From the NCBI RefSeq assembly GCF_947498175.1, contig NZ_CANMJB010000002.1, positions 186,001 through 250,000 on the forward strand: a stretch of 64,000 bases of DNA, given 5' to 3'. Shown in pieces: positions 54,243-62,138 of this stretch (its first letter is position 1; each line of letters opens with the position of its first letter). The stretch is from an uncultured Algimonas sp. (GTDB taxonomy: Bacteria > Pseudomonadota > Alphaproteobacteria > Caulobacterales > Maricaulaceae). A program made the position numbers and the translations under genes. The notes beneath the pieces were generated by a model. It did not search any database and had not been told where the DNA came from. It saw only the letters and a list, made by a program, of their open reading frames with translations.

Positions 54243-54333
54243 CTCATCCCGGACTTGATCCGGGATCCATCTCCCAATGGTCTCGGCCAGCCTGACGGTC
54301 CTGTGATGGACCCCGGGTCAGGCCCCGGGTGAG
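54243..54333. repeat. Palindromic repeat pair (type A)
   Basis: CTCATCCCGGACTTGATCCG left arm; TGGACCCCGGGTCAGGCCCC right arm. Its spacer (CTCCCAATGGTCTCGGCCAG...) is nearly the same as that of the copy at 54056, so the two are recent relatives. Confidence 0.88.
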
Positions 54334-54422
54334 GGGATTGGGGGACGGGGTTGTATGGATCGTGTTTCAAGACCGGATCCGGGCGGGTAGCGAAGCGACC
54401 CGGCTGCAAGCCGCTTGACCGG

Positions 54423-55118
54423 ATGCAGCACAACCCTAATCGCATCCGCGTGCTGCACGTCGTCATTCCCACCTACCGAGCCGAAGCCGGTCTTGCCCGG
54501 TTGCTGCCGCAGCTGTCGGGCGACCGCGTGATCGTGGCGGATGGCGGCTCGGATGACGGGACGCTGGGTGTGGCCCTGCGCCACGGCGCGGTGCTGGCGG
54601 TCGGCGCGCGCGGGCGGGGGGCTCAGCTCGCCCTTGGCGCGAGGCTTGCCGGTCTGTCGGGACGTGCTGAGGACTGGTTCCTCTTCCTGCACGCCGATTC
54701 GCGGCTGCCCGAGGGGTGGCGCGAGGCCATAGACGCCGCCATGGGCGACCGCGATCCGCGTTATTTCGGTTTTCGCGCGGATGCGGACGGTCCCAAAGCC
54801 CGGCTGATGGACGCGATGGTCGCTCTGCGCTGCGCCGCGCTCGGTCTGCCCTATGGCGACCAGGGGCTGTTGGTGTCGCGCGCGCTCTATGAGCGGGTCG
54901 GCGGCTATGCCGACATGGACCTGTTCGAGGATGTGGAGCTGGTCGAACGGCTGCGCCGCGTGGCGCGCTTGCGGCCGCTGCCGCTGGCCCTGACGACCGA
55001 TATCTCCGAACATGAGCGCGACGGGATCTGGCGGCGCGGGGCGCGCAATCTCGGCCTGCTGTGGCGCTACAAGCGCGGGGCGGAGGTGGCCGACCTTCTG
55101 GCGCGGTACAAGCGGTGA
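54423..55118 (+). CDS. Glycosyltransferase, TIGR04283-type
   Basis: A 231-aa GT-A-fold glycosyltransferase of family-2 type. Motifs: VVIPTYRAEAGLARLLPQL at the start, DGGSDDGTLGVALRHGAVL near residue 40, FLFLHADSRLPEGW near 83, and YGDQGLLVSRALYERVGGY near 144. It belongs to the group described as rSAM/selenodomain-associated transferase 2. The next gene is the matching type 1 partner and overlaps by 4 bases (GTGA). The acceptor is unknown. Confidence 0.9.
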   Translation: MQHNPNRIRVLHVVIPTYRAEAGLARLLPQLSGDRVIVADGGSDDGTLGVALRHGAVLAVGARGRGAQLALGARLAGLSGRAEDWFLFLHADSRLPEGWREAIDAAMGDRDPRYFGFRADADGPKARLMDAMVALRCAALGLPYGDQGLLVSRALYERVGGYADMDLFEDVELVERLRRVARLRPLPLALTTDISEHERDGIWRRGARNLGLLWRYKRGAEVADLLARYKR

Positions 55119-55693
55119 CCCCGGACCTCTATGTCTTCGCCAAGCGGCCGGCCATGGGCGCGGCCAAGACGCGGCTGGCGCGCGATATCGGGCCCGCCCA
55201 CGCGCAGCGCCTCTACCGCGCCATGACGGCGCGGATCCTGCGCCAGGTGCGGGATCCGCGCTGGAACACGGTCGTCTATGCCGCGCCCGCTAACGCCATC
55301 GGCACGGTCCCGGCGTGGGACGGCTTCGACCAGCGGCCGCAGCCGGGCGGGTCGCTCTCGCCGCGCCTGGCGGCCGCCTTTTCCGGCCCGCGCCGCCCGG
55401 TCTTGGTCATCGGCACGGACTGCCCGCAGGTCGGCGCGCGCGACATCGCCGACGCGCTCGCCGCCTTGCGTCGCGCGCCTTTCGTTTTCGGTCCGGCCCG
55501 CGATGGGGGCTTCTGGCTGATGGGCGCGGTCGCGCCGCTGCCGCCCGGCACGTTCGACGGGGTGCGCTGGTCGAGCGAGCACACGTTGGCCGATCTGGAA
55601 GCGCGGCTGGACGGGCCCATCGCGCGGCTGCGCACGCTGAGCGATGTGGACGACGCGCAAGGGCTGGCGGCGTGGCGGGCCGGGAGACATTGA
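55115..55693 (+). CDS. Glycosyltransferase-like protein, TIGR04282-type
   Basis: A 192-aa nucleotidyl/glycosyltransferase-fold protein. Motifs: FAKRPAMGAAKTRLARDIG near residue 8, VLVIGTDCPQVGARDIADAL near 95, PARDGGFWLMG near 125 and TLSDVDDAQGLAAW near the end. It is the rSAM/selenodomain-associated transferase 1 family. It starts at GTG 55115 in the stop codon of the preceding gene. The pair occurs together in arsenosugar or lipid-modification clusters, but no radical-SAM gene is next to it here. Confidence 0.9.
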   Translation: MTPDLYVFAKRPAMGAAKTRLARDIGPAHAQRLYRAMTARILRQVRDPRWNTVVYAAPANAIGTVPAWDGFDQRPQPGGSLSPRLAAAFSGPRRPVLVIGTDCPQVGARDIADALAALRRAPFVFGPARDGGFWLMGAVAPLPPGTFDGVRWSSEHTLADLEARLDGPIARLRTLSDVDDAQGLAAWRAGRH

Positions 55694-55757
55694 ACCCATA
55701 GGGCCGCTCCCGAAAATGAACGTCGGGGGCCATGAACGACAGGGACGATGAGATCGT

Positions 55758-56567
55758 TCAGTCGGTCTCTTGCGCCGCCAGCCGTGCATCGATCATCGAC
55801 ACGGTCGCATCCAGCAGCGCCATCCCGCCGCCCTTGCCGTGGCCGGGGACGACCATGTCGGCGTCGGGATAGGTGGTCTTCGTCCAGAGCATAGCCTCGC
55901 GCCATTCGTCCAGATCGGCATCCGCGATGTTGCCCAGCGAGCGGGCTTCGCCGCCGCGCACGGCGCAGCCGCCGAACAGGATCTTCTCGTCCGGGAGCCA
56001 GGCGACCAGATTGTCCGGCGCGTGGCCGTGGCCGGGATAGGCGACCTCGATGCGCCCGACGCGAGTGCGCGCGCCCTTTTCCTTCAAGGCGGCGACCGAC
56101 GTGTCGGGAACGGGCTGGCCGATGGCGACGGCGAGGCGCGGCGTGTCGGGATGGGTGAAGACCTCGATGCCTTCGCGCTCGGCCACGTCCACGCCGGCAT
56201 TGCGGTCGGCATGGTGGTGCGTGACGATCAGGCGCGTCACCGGCTTGCCGGTCTCGGCCCGCACCGCCTCCAGCAGCGACAGGGTCGCGATCTCGCCCCA
56301 GGCCCCGTCGATCAGCGTCACCGCCTCGCCGTCCACCACGACCAGCCCGTTGGACGAATAGGGCATCTGGCCGGGGAAGACGTAGACGGAAGTGTGGACC
56401 CAGACGCCCTCGGCGATGGGCGACAGGGTGACGGGGTAGTGGACGAGGAGGTCGGAGAGGGAGGTGTCCGCCTGTTCGCTTGTCGTGGGTTCCGGCGTAA
56501 CCGGCTCGGGTGGCGCGGCGTTGCAGGCGGCGAGGAGGAGGGTGGTGGCAAGAAGAGCGCGAGTCAT
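55758..56567 (-). CDS. Subclass B1-like metallo-beta-lactamase, predicted lipoprotein
   Basis: A 269-aa protein with a lipobox (LATTLLLAACNAAP, Cys at 15). The B1 zinc site is complete: THHHADRNAG (His, His, Asp), GHGHAPDN (His), LFGGCAVR (Cys) and VVPGHGKGG (His). Other B1 features: LGNIADADLDEW. This is the same ligand set as B1 enzymes that hydrolyse carbapenems. Activity on beta-lactams is not proven; related chromosomal proteins are known in alphaproteobacteria. It is not in a gene cassette and no mobile element lies next to it except the 56634-56872 repeat downstream of its promoter side. Confidence 0.85.
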   Translation of the reverse strand: MTRALLATTLLLAACNAAPPEPVTPEPTTSEQADTSLSDLLVHYPVTLSPIAEGVWVHTSVYVFPGQMPYSSNGLVVVDGEAVTLIDGAWGEIATLSLLEAVRAETGKPVTRLIVTHHHADRNAGVDVAEREGIEVFTHPDTPRLAVAIGQPVPDTSVAALKEKGARTRVGRIEVAYPGHGHAPDNLVAWLPDEKILFGGCAVRGGEARSLGNIADADLDEWREAMLWTKTTYPDADMVVPGHGKGGGMALLDATVSMIDARLAAQETD

Positions 56568-56633
56568 GGCAGGGGCGTTAGCAAAGGATGCGGGGCGGAA
56601 AAAGGACCGCCTTCGGCGGACTTGTTCAATCGG

Positions 56634-56872
56634 GTCCCCCTCCGACCTCGCCTATGGCTCGGCCACCTCCCTCTTGCGGGGGCACGGAGTGGCCGTGGGC
56701 GGCCCGGGGGGCCGACCGCAACGCAGTGCCGCACGGCTTGGGCCGTGCGGACCGAAACGCATCCGCGTTTCGGCACTCCGCTATCGTCCGTCCCCCGGAC
56801 GGCCGATCGAAGACGCTCCGTGCCCCCGCAAGGGGGAGGTGGCACGAGCGTCAGCGAGTGACGGAGGGGGAC
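56634..56872. repeat. 239-bp inverted-repeat element (MITE-like)
   Basis: The left arm (56634-56689; GTCCCCCTCCGACCTCGCCT onward to GGCACGGAG) and the right arm (56816-56872) are imperfect inverted copies of each other, about 56 bases each. The middle holds further hairpins (CCGCACGG...CCGTGCGG and CGAAACGC...GCGTTTCG). It has no ORF of interest. A non-autonomous element is the best reading. It lies between the B1-type gene and the UDG gene. Confidence 0.8.
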
Positions 56873-56900
56873 GCAATAAGAAAGCCCGCCGCAGGCGGCC

Positions 56901-57656
56901 CTACCCCTCCGCCAAGCGCTCCCGCAGCGTCAGCAGATCCTGCCAGGCTTCCGCCTTCAGCGCAGGCTGGCGCAGAAGGAAGGCCGGGTGGTAGATCGGC
57001 AGGGCCGGGATGTCGCCCGTGCCGACATTGACGCTCTGCCACTGGCCGCGGTTCTTCATGATCCCGCTCACGCCCGTCATCACCTGCATCGCCGTGCCGC
57101 CCGCCAGCAGGATGACCTTGGGCCGGGCCAGTTCGATGTGGCGGTGGACGAAGGGGCGGCAGAGCTCCAGCTCCGCCGGGTCGGGCTTGCGGTTGTTGGG
57201 CGGCCGCCAGAAGCAGACATTGCCGACATAGACGTCGTCCTCGTCGCCGCCGCCGGAGGCCAGCCCGATCGCGCCCAGCATCTTGTCGAGCAACTGTCCC
57301 GATCGGCCGACGAAAGGCAGGCCCTCGCGGTCCTCGTCGCGCCCCGGCGCTTCGCCGATCACCATCAGGTCGGCGTCCGGATTGCCGCGCGCCAGCACGG
57401 CCTGCCGCGCGCCGTCCGACAGCGGGCCCGCATCGAACGCGTCCAGCGCGGCCTTCAATTCGGCGATGGTCTTGCAGGCGGCCGCGACGGGCGCCGGGTC
57501 GGCGGCGGTGAAGGCGGTCGGTTTGGGCGCGGGCGGAGGCGGGGCCTCGGCCTTGACGGGACGCACGCGCCGCACCGACCGCGCCGGCGGCAGGTCCGGC
57601 ACATCGACGCCGGCGCGCTCGTACCAGTCGAGCAGGGATCGGAGGGATTTCTCCAT
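56901..57656 (-). CDS. Uracil-DNA glycosylase, family 4
   Basis: A 251-aa protein. Family motifs: VIGEAPGRDEDREGLPFVGR near residue 95, VYVGNVCFWRPPNNRKP near 138 and the second active-site loop PIYHPAFLLRQPALK near 220. It removes uracil from DNA. The first cluster cysteine, usually in a GCALK-type segment, is not where expected: the aligned text reads DAGPLSDGAR. A cysteine earlier (AACKTIAEL) might replace it. Whether the 4Fe-4S cluster is retained is therefore uncertain. The N-terminal 60 residues are a Pro/Ala-rich extension. Confidence 0.9.
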   Translation of the reverse strand: MEKSLRSLLDWYERAGVDVPDLPPARSVRRVRPVKAEAPPPPAPKPTAFTAADPAPVAAACKTIAELKAALDAFDAGPLSDGARQAVLARGNPDADLMVIGEAPGRDEDREGLPFVGRSGQLLDKMLGAIGLASGGGDEDDVYVGNVCFWRPPNNRKPDPAELELCRPFVHRHIELARPKVILLAGGTAMQVMTGVSGIMKNRGQWQSVNVGTGDIPALPIYHPAFLLRQPALKAEAWQDLLTLRERLAEG

Positions 57657-57810
57657 AAGGGCCGTATAGAGGCAAAGCGGCGCCCGCGCTCGCCACTTAT
57701 GCACAGGCTGAGATGCGACGCCATCGGGCACGGCGCGGCGGCAAATCGCCTTTACAGGCGGGGGCGGCCTGGCGATAGGAGCGAAGGGAGAGGGCGAGAG
57801 GAGGCGGGAC

Positions 57811-58794
57811 ATGAGACGGGTTTCCATCGCGATTGTCGCAGCGATCTGCATCCTGCGCCCGATGAGCGGCTCTGCCGGCGAAATGACCTTCGGTCCGTTG
57901 GAGGTGGGGGCCACCTCGTGCGACGATGCGGTGCGGATGTCGGAGCGCGACGCGGTCGTTGCCAACCGCAGCGTCGATGCCTTCACGGGCGGCACCCAGC
58001 TCGACCTGGGAGAGCGCCCGTTCGGCGTGGACTATGCCGAGCGCGTCCTCCTGTCGTGCGACGGCGACGATAGCCGGGTCGAATCGATACATGTCGTCGT
58101 CCCCCACCTCGATGTCCCCAGCGCGGTAAGGGAGCTCGAGGCGGCGCACATCGAGACCGACCGGTCCCCGCTGGACCGCGGGCAGGGCAATGCAACGTTC
58201 TTCTCTTCGTCGGGCCGATCGCTCGGCGTCCTGCTCTATCAGGGCGAGGCGCCCGGCACGGCGACGCTGTCCCTCATGTCGCGCTACTATCTGAACATGA
58301 CGAATGGCGGCGAATATCTCGCCCTGAACCCGGCGCAGGACACCGGCGAGATCGCGCTCGGCCCCATCGAAATCGGCGTGACGTCCTGCGACGACGCCCT
58401 CGACCTGGCCGGACGGACGGGCGTCCTGCAGGAGACCGGCACCAGCGAGGTCTCGGGCGCGCGCAAGGCCACCCTCGGCGCGGCGCCGTTCGGGCAGGAC
58501 CATGTGACCGGCGCCGAACTTCACTGCGACCCGACGGACAGCCATGTCGACGCGGTGCTCATCCAGGTGGACGATGCGGACCTCGCGCGCCTCGTCGAGA
58601 CGTTCGACCGGGCCTATCGGCGCGTCCGCTTCGAGGTCACGGATACGGGGCAGTTCATAGCGGCGCACTGCTCGGACACGCACGAAAGCTGCACCAGCCT
58701 CATCCGGTCGCCGGGTTCGAACGGTTTCAGCGTGATGCTGAGCACGATGGACCACGCCAAGCGCGGGATGGAAGCGTCGCAGGCGGGCCGCTGA
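57811..58794 (+). CDS. Secreted protein with an internal duplication
   Basis: A 327-aa protein with a signal peptide (VSIAIVAAICILRPMSGSAG). Two related halves follow: the first opens with MTFGPLEVGATSCDDAVRMS near residue 25 and the second with IALGPIEIGVTSCDDALDLA near 185. Each continues through an E/L-CD segment (VLLSCDGDDSRV; AELHCDPTDSHV). It is probably periplasmic; the function is unknown. It lies upstream of the mrp operon, 95 bases before mrpE, but there is no sign of coupling. Confidence 0.85.
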   Translation: MRRVSIAIVAAICILRPMSGSAGEMTFGPLEVGATSCDDAVRMSERDAVVANRSVDAFTGGTQLDLGERPFGVDYAERVLLSCDGDDSRVESIHVVVPHLDVPSAVRELEAAHIETDRSPLDRGQGNATFFSSSGRSLGVLLYQGEAPGTATLSLMSRYYLNMTNGGEYLALNPAQDTGEIALGPIEIGVTSCDDALDLAGRTGVLQETGTSEVSGARKATLGAAPFGQDHVTGAELHCDPTDSHVDAVLIQVDDADLARLVETFDRAYRRVRFEVTDTGQFIAAHCSDTHESCTSLIRSPGSNGFSVMLSTMDHAKRGMEASQAGR

Positions 58795-58889
58795 GTTCCA
58801 ATCGGGGACGGACGCAAATCCCGCTTAATCCATGACTTTCGGCGCAAACCCCCTTTCCGGCCTGACGGCGGTTCGCTAAGCGGCTATCG

Positions 58890-59396
58890 ATGTTGCGTTT
58901 CGCCACCATCCTCCTGTTCGCATTGGCGGCCACCTGGTGGGTCCTGTCGGGCTATACCAAGCCGCTCTTGCTGAGTCTGGGCGCGATCAGCCTGGCGCTG
59001 GTGCTGGTCATCTGCGCGCGGATGCGGATCCTGGACCGCGAAACCGCGCCCTACATGACCGTGCCGCAGACGCTGGCCTATTTCGGCTGGTTGTTCGTGG
59101 AGATCATCAAGGCCAACATCGCCGTGGTGCGCCAGATCGTCTCGCCGGACATGGAGGTCAGCCCGACGCTGACGCGGATCCCGGCGCGGGGCAAGACGGA
59201 TCTGGCCAAGACCATGTTCGCCAATTCCATCACGCTGACGCCCGGCACGGTCTCGCTCGACGTGGCCGACGATCATATCGTCGTCCACGCCCTGCTCGAA
59301 GAGATGAGCGCGCCGGAGGATTTCGCGGAGATGAGCGACCGCTCCGCCTGGGCCGTCGGCGAACCGGACGACCCGCACGTGCGCGAGGGGCTCTAG
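58890..59396 (+). CDS. mrpE: Mrp antiporter subunit E
   Basis: A 168-aa membrane protein, first gene of the antiporter operon. Two N-terminal helices (ATILLFALAATWWVLSG; LLLSLGAISLALVLVICA) and a cytoplasmic domain with KTMFANSITLTPGTVSLDV, the MrpE signature. Subunit E supports assembly of the Na+/H+ antiporter. The next gene starts one base after the stop. No dedicated regulatory site was found in the 95 bases upstream. Confidence 0.93.
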   Translation: MLRFATILLFALAATWWVLSGYTKPLLLSLGAISLALVLVICARMRILDRETAPYMTVPQTLAYFGWLFVEIIKANIAVVRQIVSPDMEVSPTLTRIPARGKTDLAKTMFANSITLTPGTVSLDVADDHIVVHALLEEMSAPEDFAEMSDRSAWAVGEPDDPHVREGL

Positions 59397-59397
59397 C

Positions 59398-59730
59398 ATG
59401 CGCGACCCCATGCCCTACATCATGCTCGGCGCAACGCTGTTGCTGGTCGTGGCGATGGTGCTGATGCTGGCGCGGCTGATCGGCGGCCCGTCGCTCTATG
59501 ACCGGCTGCTGGCGGTCAACAGTTTCGGCACCAAGACGGTGCTGTTCCTCTGCGTCTTCTGCTTCATCATCGACCGGCCGGACGGGATCGACATCGCGCT
59601 GCTCTATGCGCTGATGAACTTCATCGCGACCATCGCCGTGCTGAAATTCTTCAATTACGGCGCGCTGACCGTGGACCTGCGCGACGTGGACACGGCGCGC
59701 GAGGCGCCGGATGCGGAGGGGCCGCCATGA
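59398..59730 (+). CDS. mrpF: Mrp antiporter subunit F
   Basis: A 110-aa membrane protein with three helices and the MrpF motif LARLIGGPSLYDRLLAVNSF near residue 22. It starts one base after mrpE and overlaps mrpG by 4 bases (ATGA). The C terminus is acidic and Pro-rich. Confidence 0.93.
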   Translation: MRDPMPYIMLGATLLLVVAMVLMLARLIGGPSLYDRLLAVNSFGTKTVLFLCVFCFIIDRPDGIDIALLYALMNFIATIAVLKFFNYGALTVDLRDVDTAREAPDAEGPP

Positions 59731-60143
59731 GCCTGGCGACGCTCATCCTGGCGGCCGAACCGGTCGCGGCGGACGCCGTCCGCGCCGGGCTGGACTGGGC
59801 CGTCCTGGTGGAGAACGCGCTGGACGTCTTCACCGTCGCTTTCCTGCTGGGCGGGTTGTTCTTCGTGCTGGCCGGGTCGATCGGCGTGCTGCGCCTGCCG
59901 GATTTCTACACGCGCCTGCACGCGGCGGGCGTGACCGACACGCTGGGCGCGGAACTGATCCTGTTCGCCCTGATCCTGCAGGCCGACAATTGGCAGGTCG
60001 TCGCCAAGCTGCTGATGGTCGCCTTCTTCCTGTTCGTGACCTCGCCCACCGCCACCCACGCCGTCGCCCACGCCGCTTGGCGCGCGGGCGAAAAACCGCG
60101 TCTGGGCCGCTGGAAGGCACCGGCGCTGGAGGACGAAGGGTGA
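59727..60143 (+). CDS. mrpG: Mrp antiporter subunit G
   Basis: A 138-aa membrane protein with three helices and the MrpG motif GSIGVLRLPDFYTRLHAAGV near residue 52. The N terminus is longer than usual (35 residues ahead of the first helix). It starts at ATG 59727 in the mrpF stop. The next gene lies 76 bases downstream, across a hairpin. Confidence 0.93.
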   Translation: MSLATLILAAEPVAADAVRAGLDWAVLVENALDVFTVAFLLGGLFFVLAGSIGVLRLPDFYTRLHAAGVTDTLGAELILFALILQADNWQVVAKLLMVAFFLFVTSPTATHAVAHAAWRAGEKPRLGRWKAPALEDEG

Positions 60144-60219
60144 GCGCGATGCGGGGGAGTGTATCCATATCTTCGTCCCCGGGAATGAATGCCGGGGACG
60201 GGTTTTTCGGAGCTGCGGA
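60144..60219. repeat. Palindromic hairpin between mrpG and the next ORF
   Basis: GTCCCCG...CGGGGAC (about 60177-60200) followed by GGGTTTTT. It has the AATGAATGCCGGGGAC core found near 35290. The T-run makes it terminator-like, so it may partially separate the operon's two halves. Confidence 0.6.
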
Positions 60220-60468
60220 ATGATCTTGATATCCGAGCCGCTTTCATCCTGTTACCTGGCACTGGTTGAAGAGTCCGTCATCCGGTCGGCCCTGTTCTGT
60301 CGGCCGATCAGCTACGTTTTCGACGGCCGGTTCTTTCCCGCGATCGAATGGGTGCCTGCGGTGGCGGCGCTGGCGAGCGTTTTAGTGGTGAAGCCCGGTT
60401 GGGTCTGGCGCAAGGATTTCGATCGGGCCGACGATCCTTTCACAGTACCGGACGAGCTGCCCGCATGA
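60220..60468 (+). CDS. Small membrane-associated protein in the mrp operon
   Basis: An 82-aa protein with one hydrophobic segment (WVPAVAALASVLVV) and a polar C-terminal tail (RKDFDRADDPFTVPDE). I do not recognise it and it is not a standard Mrp subunit. Its stop overlaps the next start by 4 bases (ATGA), and a ribosome-site-like GGAG lies upstream of its ATG, so it is probably translated. Confidence 0.6.
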   Translation: MILISEPLSSCYLALVEESVIRSALFCRPISYVFDGRFFPAIEWVPAVAALASVLVVKPGWVWRKDFDRADDPFTVPDELPA

Positions 60469-61172
60469 TCCTCGCGCTTCCCATCCAGGCCGTCCCCACA
60501 TCCCCCCTGATTTCCACGCTCTTGCTCGATCTGGCGCTGCTGAGCCTGCTCGTCATCGTCGCCTTCGCCATCGTTCGGATGCGCTCGCTGTTCGCCATCG
60601 TCATGCTGCAGGGCGTGTTCAGCCTGGTCGCGGCGGCCTGGTTCGTGACGCTGGACGCGGTGGACGTGGCCTTCACCGAAGCGGCCGTCGGGGCGGGCGT
60701 GTCGACCGTGCTGATGCTCGCCGCGATCCTTCTGGCGCAGCGGCGGACCTCCTACGTGCCGATGAAGCAGCAATGGGGGCCGCTCGTCGCGGTGCTCGTC
60801 GCCGGGGCGGCGCTGCTCTACGCCGTGCCGGACCTGCCGGCCTACGGCGACGCGGACAGCCCGGCCAACGCCTATGTCGGGACCGACTATCTGGCGCGCA
60901 CGGCGGTCGAGGTGGACATTCCCAACGTGGTGACGGCGGTGCTCGCCTCCTACCGGGGCTACGACACGTTCGGCGAGGTGGTGGTGATCTTCGCGGCCGG
61001 GCTGGGCGTGCTGCTGCTGCTCGGTTTCGACGGTCTGGCCGGAACGTTCCGCGCCCGCGTCATGGGCCGCCGCCTGTCGGATCCGTCCGCGCCGTCGGGC
61101 GTGCGCAAGCGCGACGCCGGCACCGAAGTCGTGCCGCGCGAAAGCGATGCGAGCGGGGAGGGCGCGACATGA
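60465..61172 (+). CDS. MrpA C-terminal (MbhD/MbhE-like, DUF4040) subunit
   Basis: A 235-aa membrane protein with about six helices. The first part matches the DUF4040/MbhD domain (LLSLLVIVAFAIVRMRSLFA; LDAVDVAFTEAAVGAGVSTV) and the second the MbhE-like domain (TAVLASYRGYDTFGEVVVIF). It corresponds to the detached C-terminal part of MrpA. The stop overlaps mrpB by 4 bases. The N-terminal, NuoL-like part of MrpA is not fused here. Confidence 0.9.
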   Translation: MILALPIQAVPTSPLISTLLLDLALLSLLVIVAFAIVRMRSLFAIVMLQGVFSLVAAAWFVTLDAVDVAFTEAAVGAGVSTVLMLAAILLAQRRTSYVPMKQQWGPLVAVLVAGAALLYAVPDLPAYGDADSPANAYVGTDYLARTAVEVDIPNVVTAVLASYRGYDTFGEVVVIFAAGLGVLLLLGFDGLAGTFRARVMGRRLSDPSAPSGVRKRDAGTEVVPRESDASGEGAT

Positions 61173-61612
61173 ACGGCGATCCGCATGTCCTGCTGCGCGT
61201 GATCGCGAAGTTCCTGATCCCGCTGATCGCGCTGTTCGCCTTCTATGTGCAGTTCCACGGCGAATACGGCCCCGGCGGCGGGTTCCAGGCGGGCGTGATC
61301 CTGTCGGCCTCGGTCATCCTCTATTCGCTGATCTTCGGGCTGAACGCGGCCAAGCGGGCCTTTCCGCCCGTCTTGATCCGCATCGGCATGAGCCTGGGCG
61401 TGCTGCTCTATGGCGGCACGGGCGTGCTGACCTGGATCCAGGGCGGGGAATTCCTGAACTATTCGGTGCTCGCGCATGACGCGATCCACGGCCAGCACTG
61501 GGGCATCATCGCCGTCGAGCTGGGCGTGTTCGCGACCGTGACATCGGTGATGCTGGCGATCTTCTACGCGTTCGGGTCGCGCCAGCCCTCGATCGAAGAC
61601 CAGGACTGGTGA
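61169..61612 (+). CDS. mrpB: Mrp antiporter subunit B
   Basis: A 147-aa membrane protein with four helices and the MnhB signature FYVQFHGEYGPGGGFQAGVI near residue 25. ATG 61169 overlaps the stop of the previous gene (ATGA). The next gene lies 13 bases downstream. Confidence 0.94.
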   Translation: MNGDPHVLLRVIAKFLIPLIALFAFYVQFHGEYGPGGGFQAGVILSASVILYSLIFGLNAAKRAFPPVLIRIGMSLGVLLYGGTGVLTWIQGGEFLNYSVLAHDAIHGQHWGIIAVELGVFATVTSVMLAIFYAFGSRQPSIEDQDW

Positions 61613-61625
61613 GGGGCGGCTGAGC

Positions 61626-62138
61626 GTGGATTACCTGTTTTCGCACTTCAACTATGTCGTCGTGATCATCCTGATGATGACGGGGCTCTATGTCGTCTTC
61701 GCCTCGCGCAACCTGATCAAGAAGCTGGTCGGGCTGTCCACCTTCCAGACGTCGGTCTTCCTGTTCTACATCACGCTGGGCAAGATCGCTTCGGGCCAGC
61801 CGCCCATCCTGGAATACGACCCGGCGACCAAATCCGGCTATGACGAACATACGGCGTATGTCGACCCGGTCCTGCTGGCGGCGTCGGGCAAGTCCTACGC
61901 CTTGCCGGGACAGGGCAGCGAAATCCTCTATTCCAACCCGCTGCCGCACGTGCTGATCCTGACGGCCATCGTCGTCGGCGTCGCGACGCTCGCCATCGGC
62001 CTGGCGCTGATCGTGCGCATCCGGGAAGTCTACGAGACCATCGAGATGGACGAAATCGACGCGCAGGACCTGCAGTACAATCTCGAAGGGCTGGACGAAG
62101 ATGCGCTGCTGGCGCTGATGCCTGAGCGCGGGACATGA
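61626..62138 (+). CDS. mrpC: Mrp antiporter subunit C
   Basis: A 170-aa NuoK-like membrane protein with three helices (GTG start 61626). It has the MrpC features LVGLSTFQTSVFLFYI and the third helix SNPLPHVLILTAIVVGVATL, plus a loop of about 35 residues after the second helix and an acidic C-terminal tail. Its stop overlaps a 48-codon ORF (ATGA), which in turn overlaps mrpD. Confidence 0.93.
   Translation: MDYLFSHFNYVVVIILMMTGLYVVFASRNLIKKLVGLSTFQTSVFLFYITLGKIASGQPPILEYDPATKSGYDEHTAYVDPVLLAASGKSYALPGQGSEILYSNPLPHVLILTAIVVGVATLAIGLALIVRIREVYETIEMDEIDAQDLQYNLEGLDEDALLALMPERGT

Larger units (their letters stand above)
53726..54422. repeat. Cluster of palindromic repeats, no gene
   Basis: About 700 bases hold two intact type A pairs (54056-54146, 54243-54333), several degenerate halves (near 53757, 53905 and 54019) and a 26-base exact direct repeat (GCCGATCAAGTCGGCCTGAG onward) at 53815-53840 and 54177-54202. 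I see no convincing gene. It behaves as a landing or decay site for these elements. Confidence 0.75.

Noticed and set aside
53726-54422. CRISPR array
   Set aside because: The repeats are inverted pairs with variable spacing and no regular spacers, and no cas gene is present.
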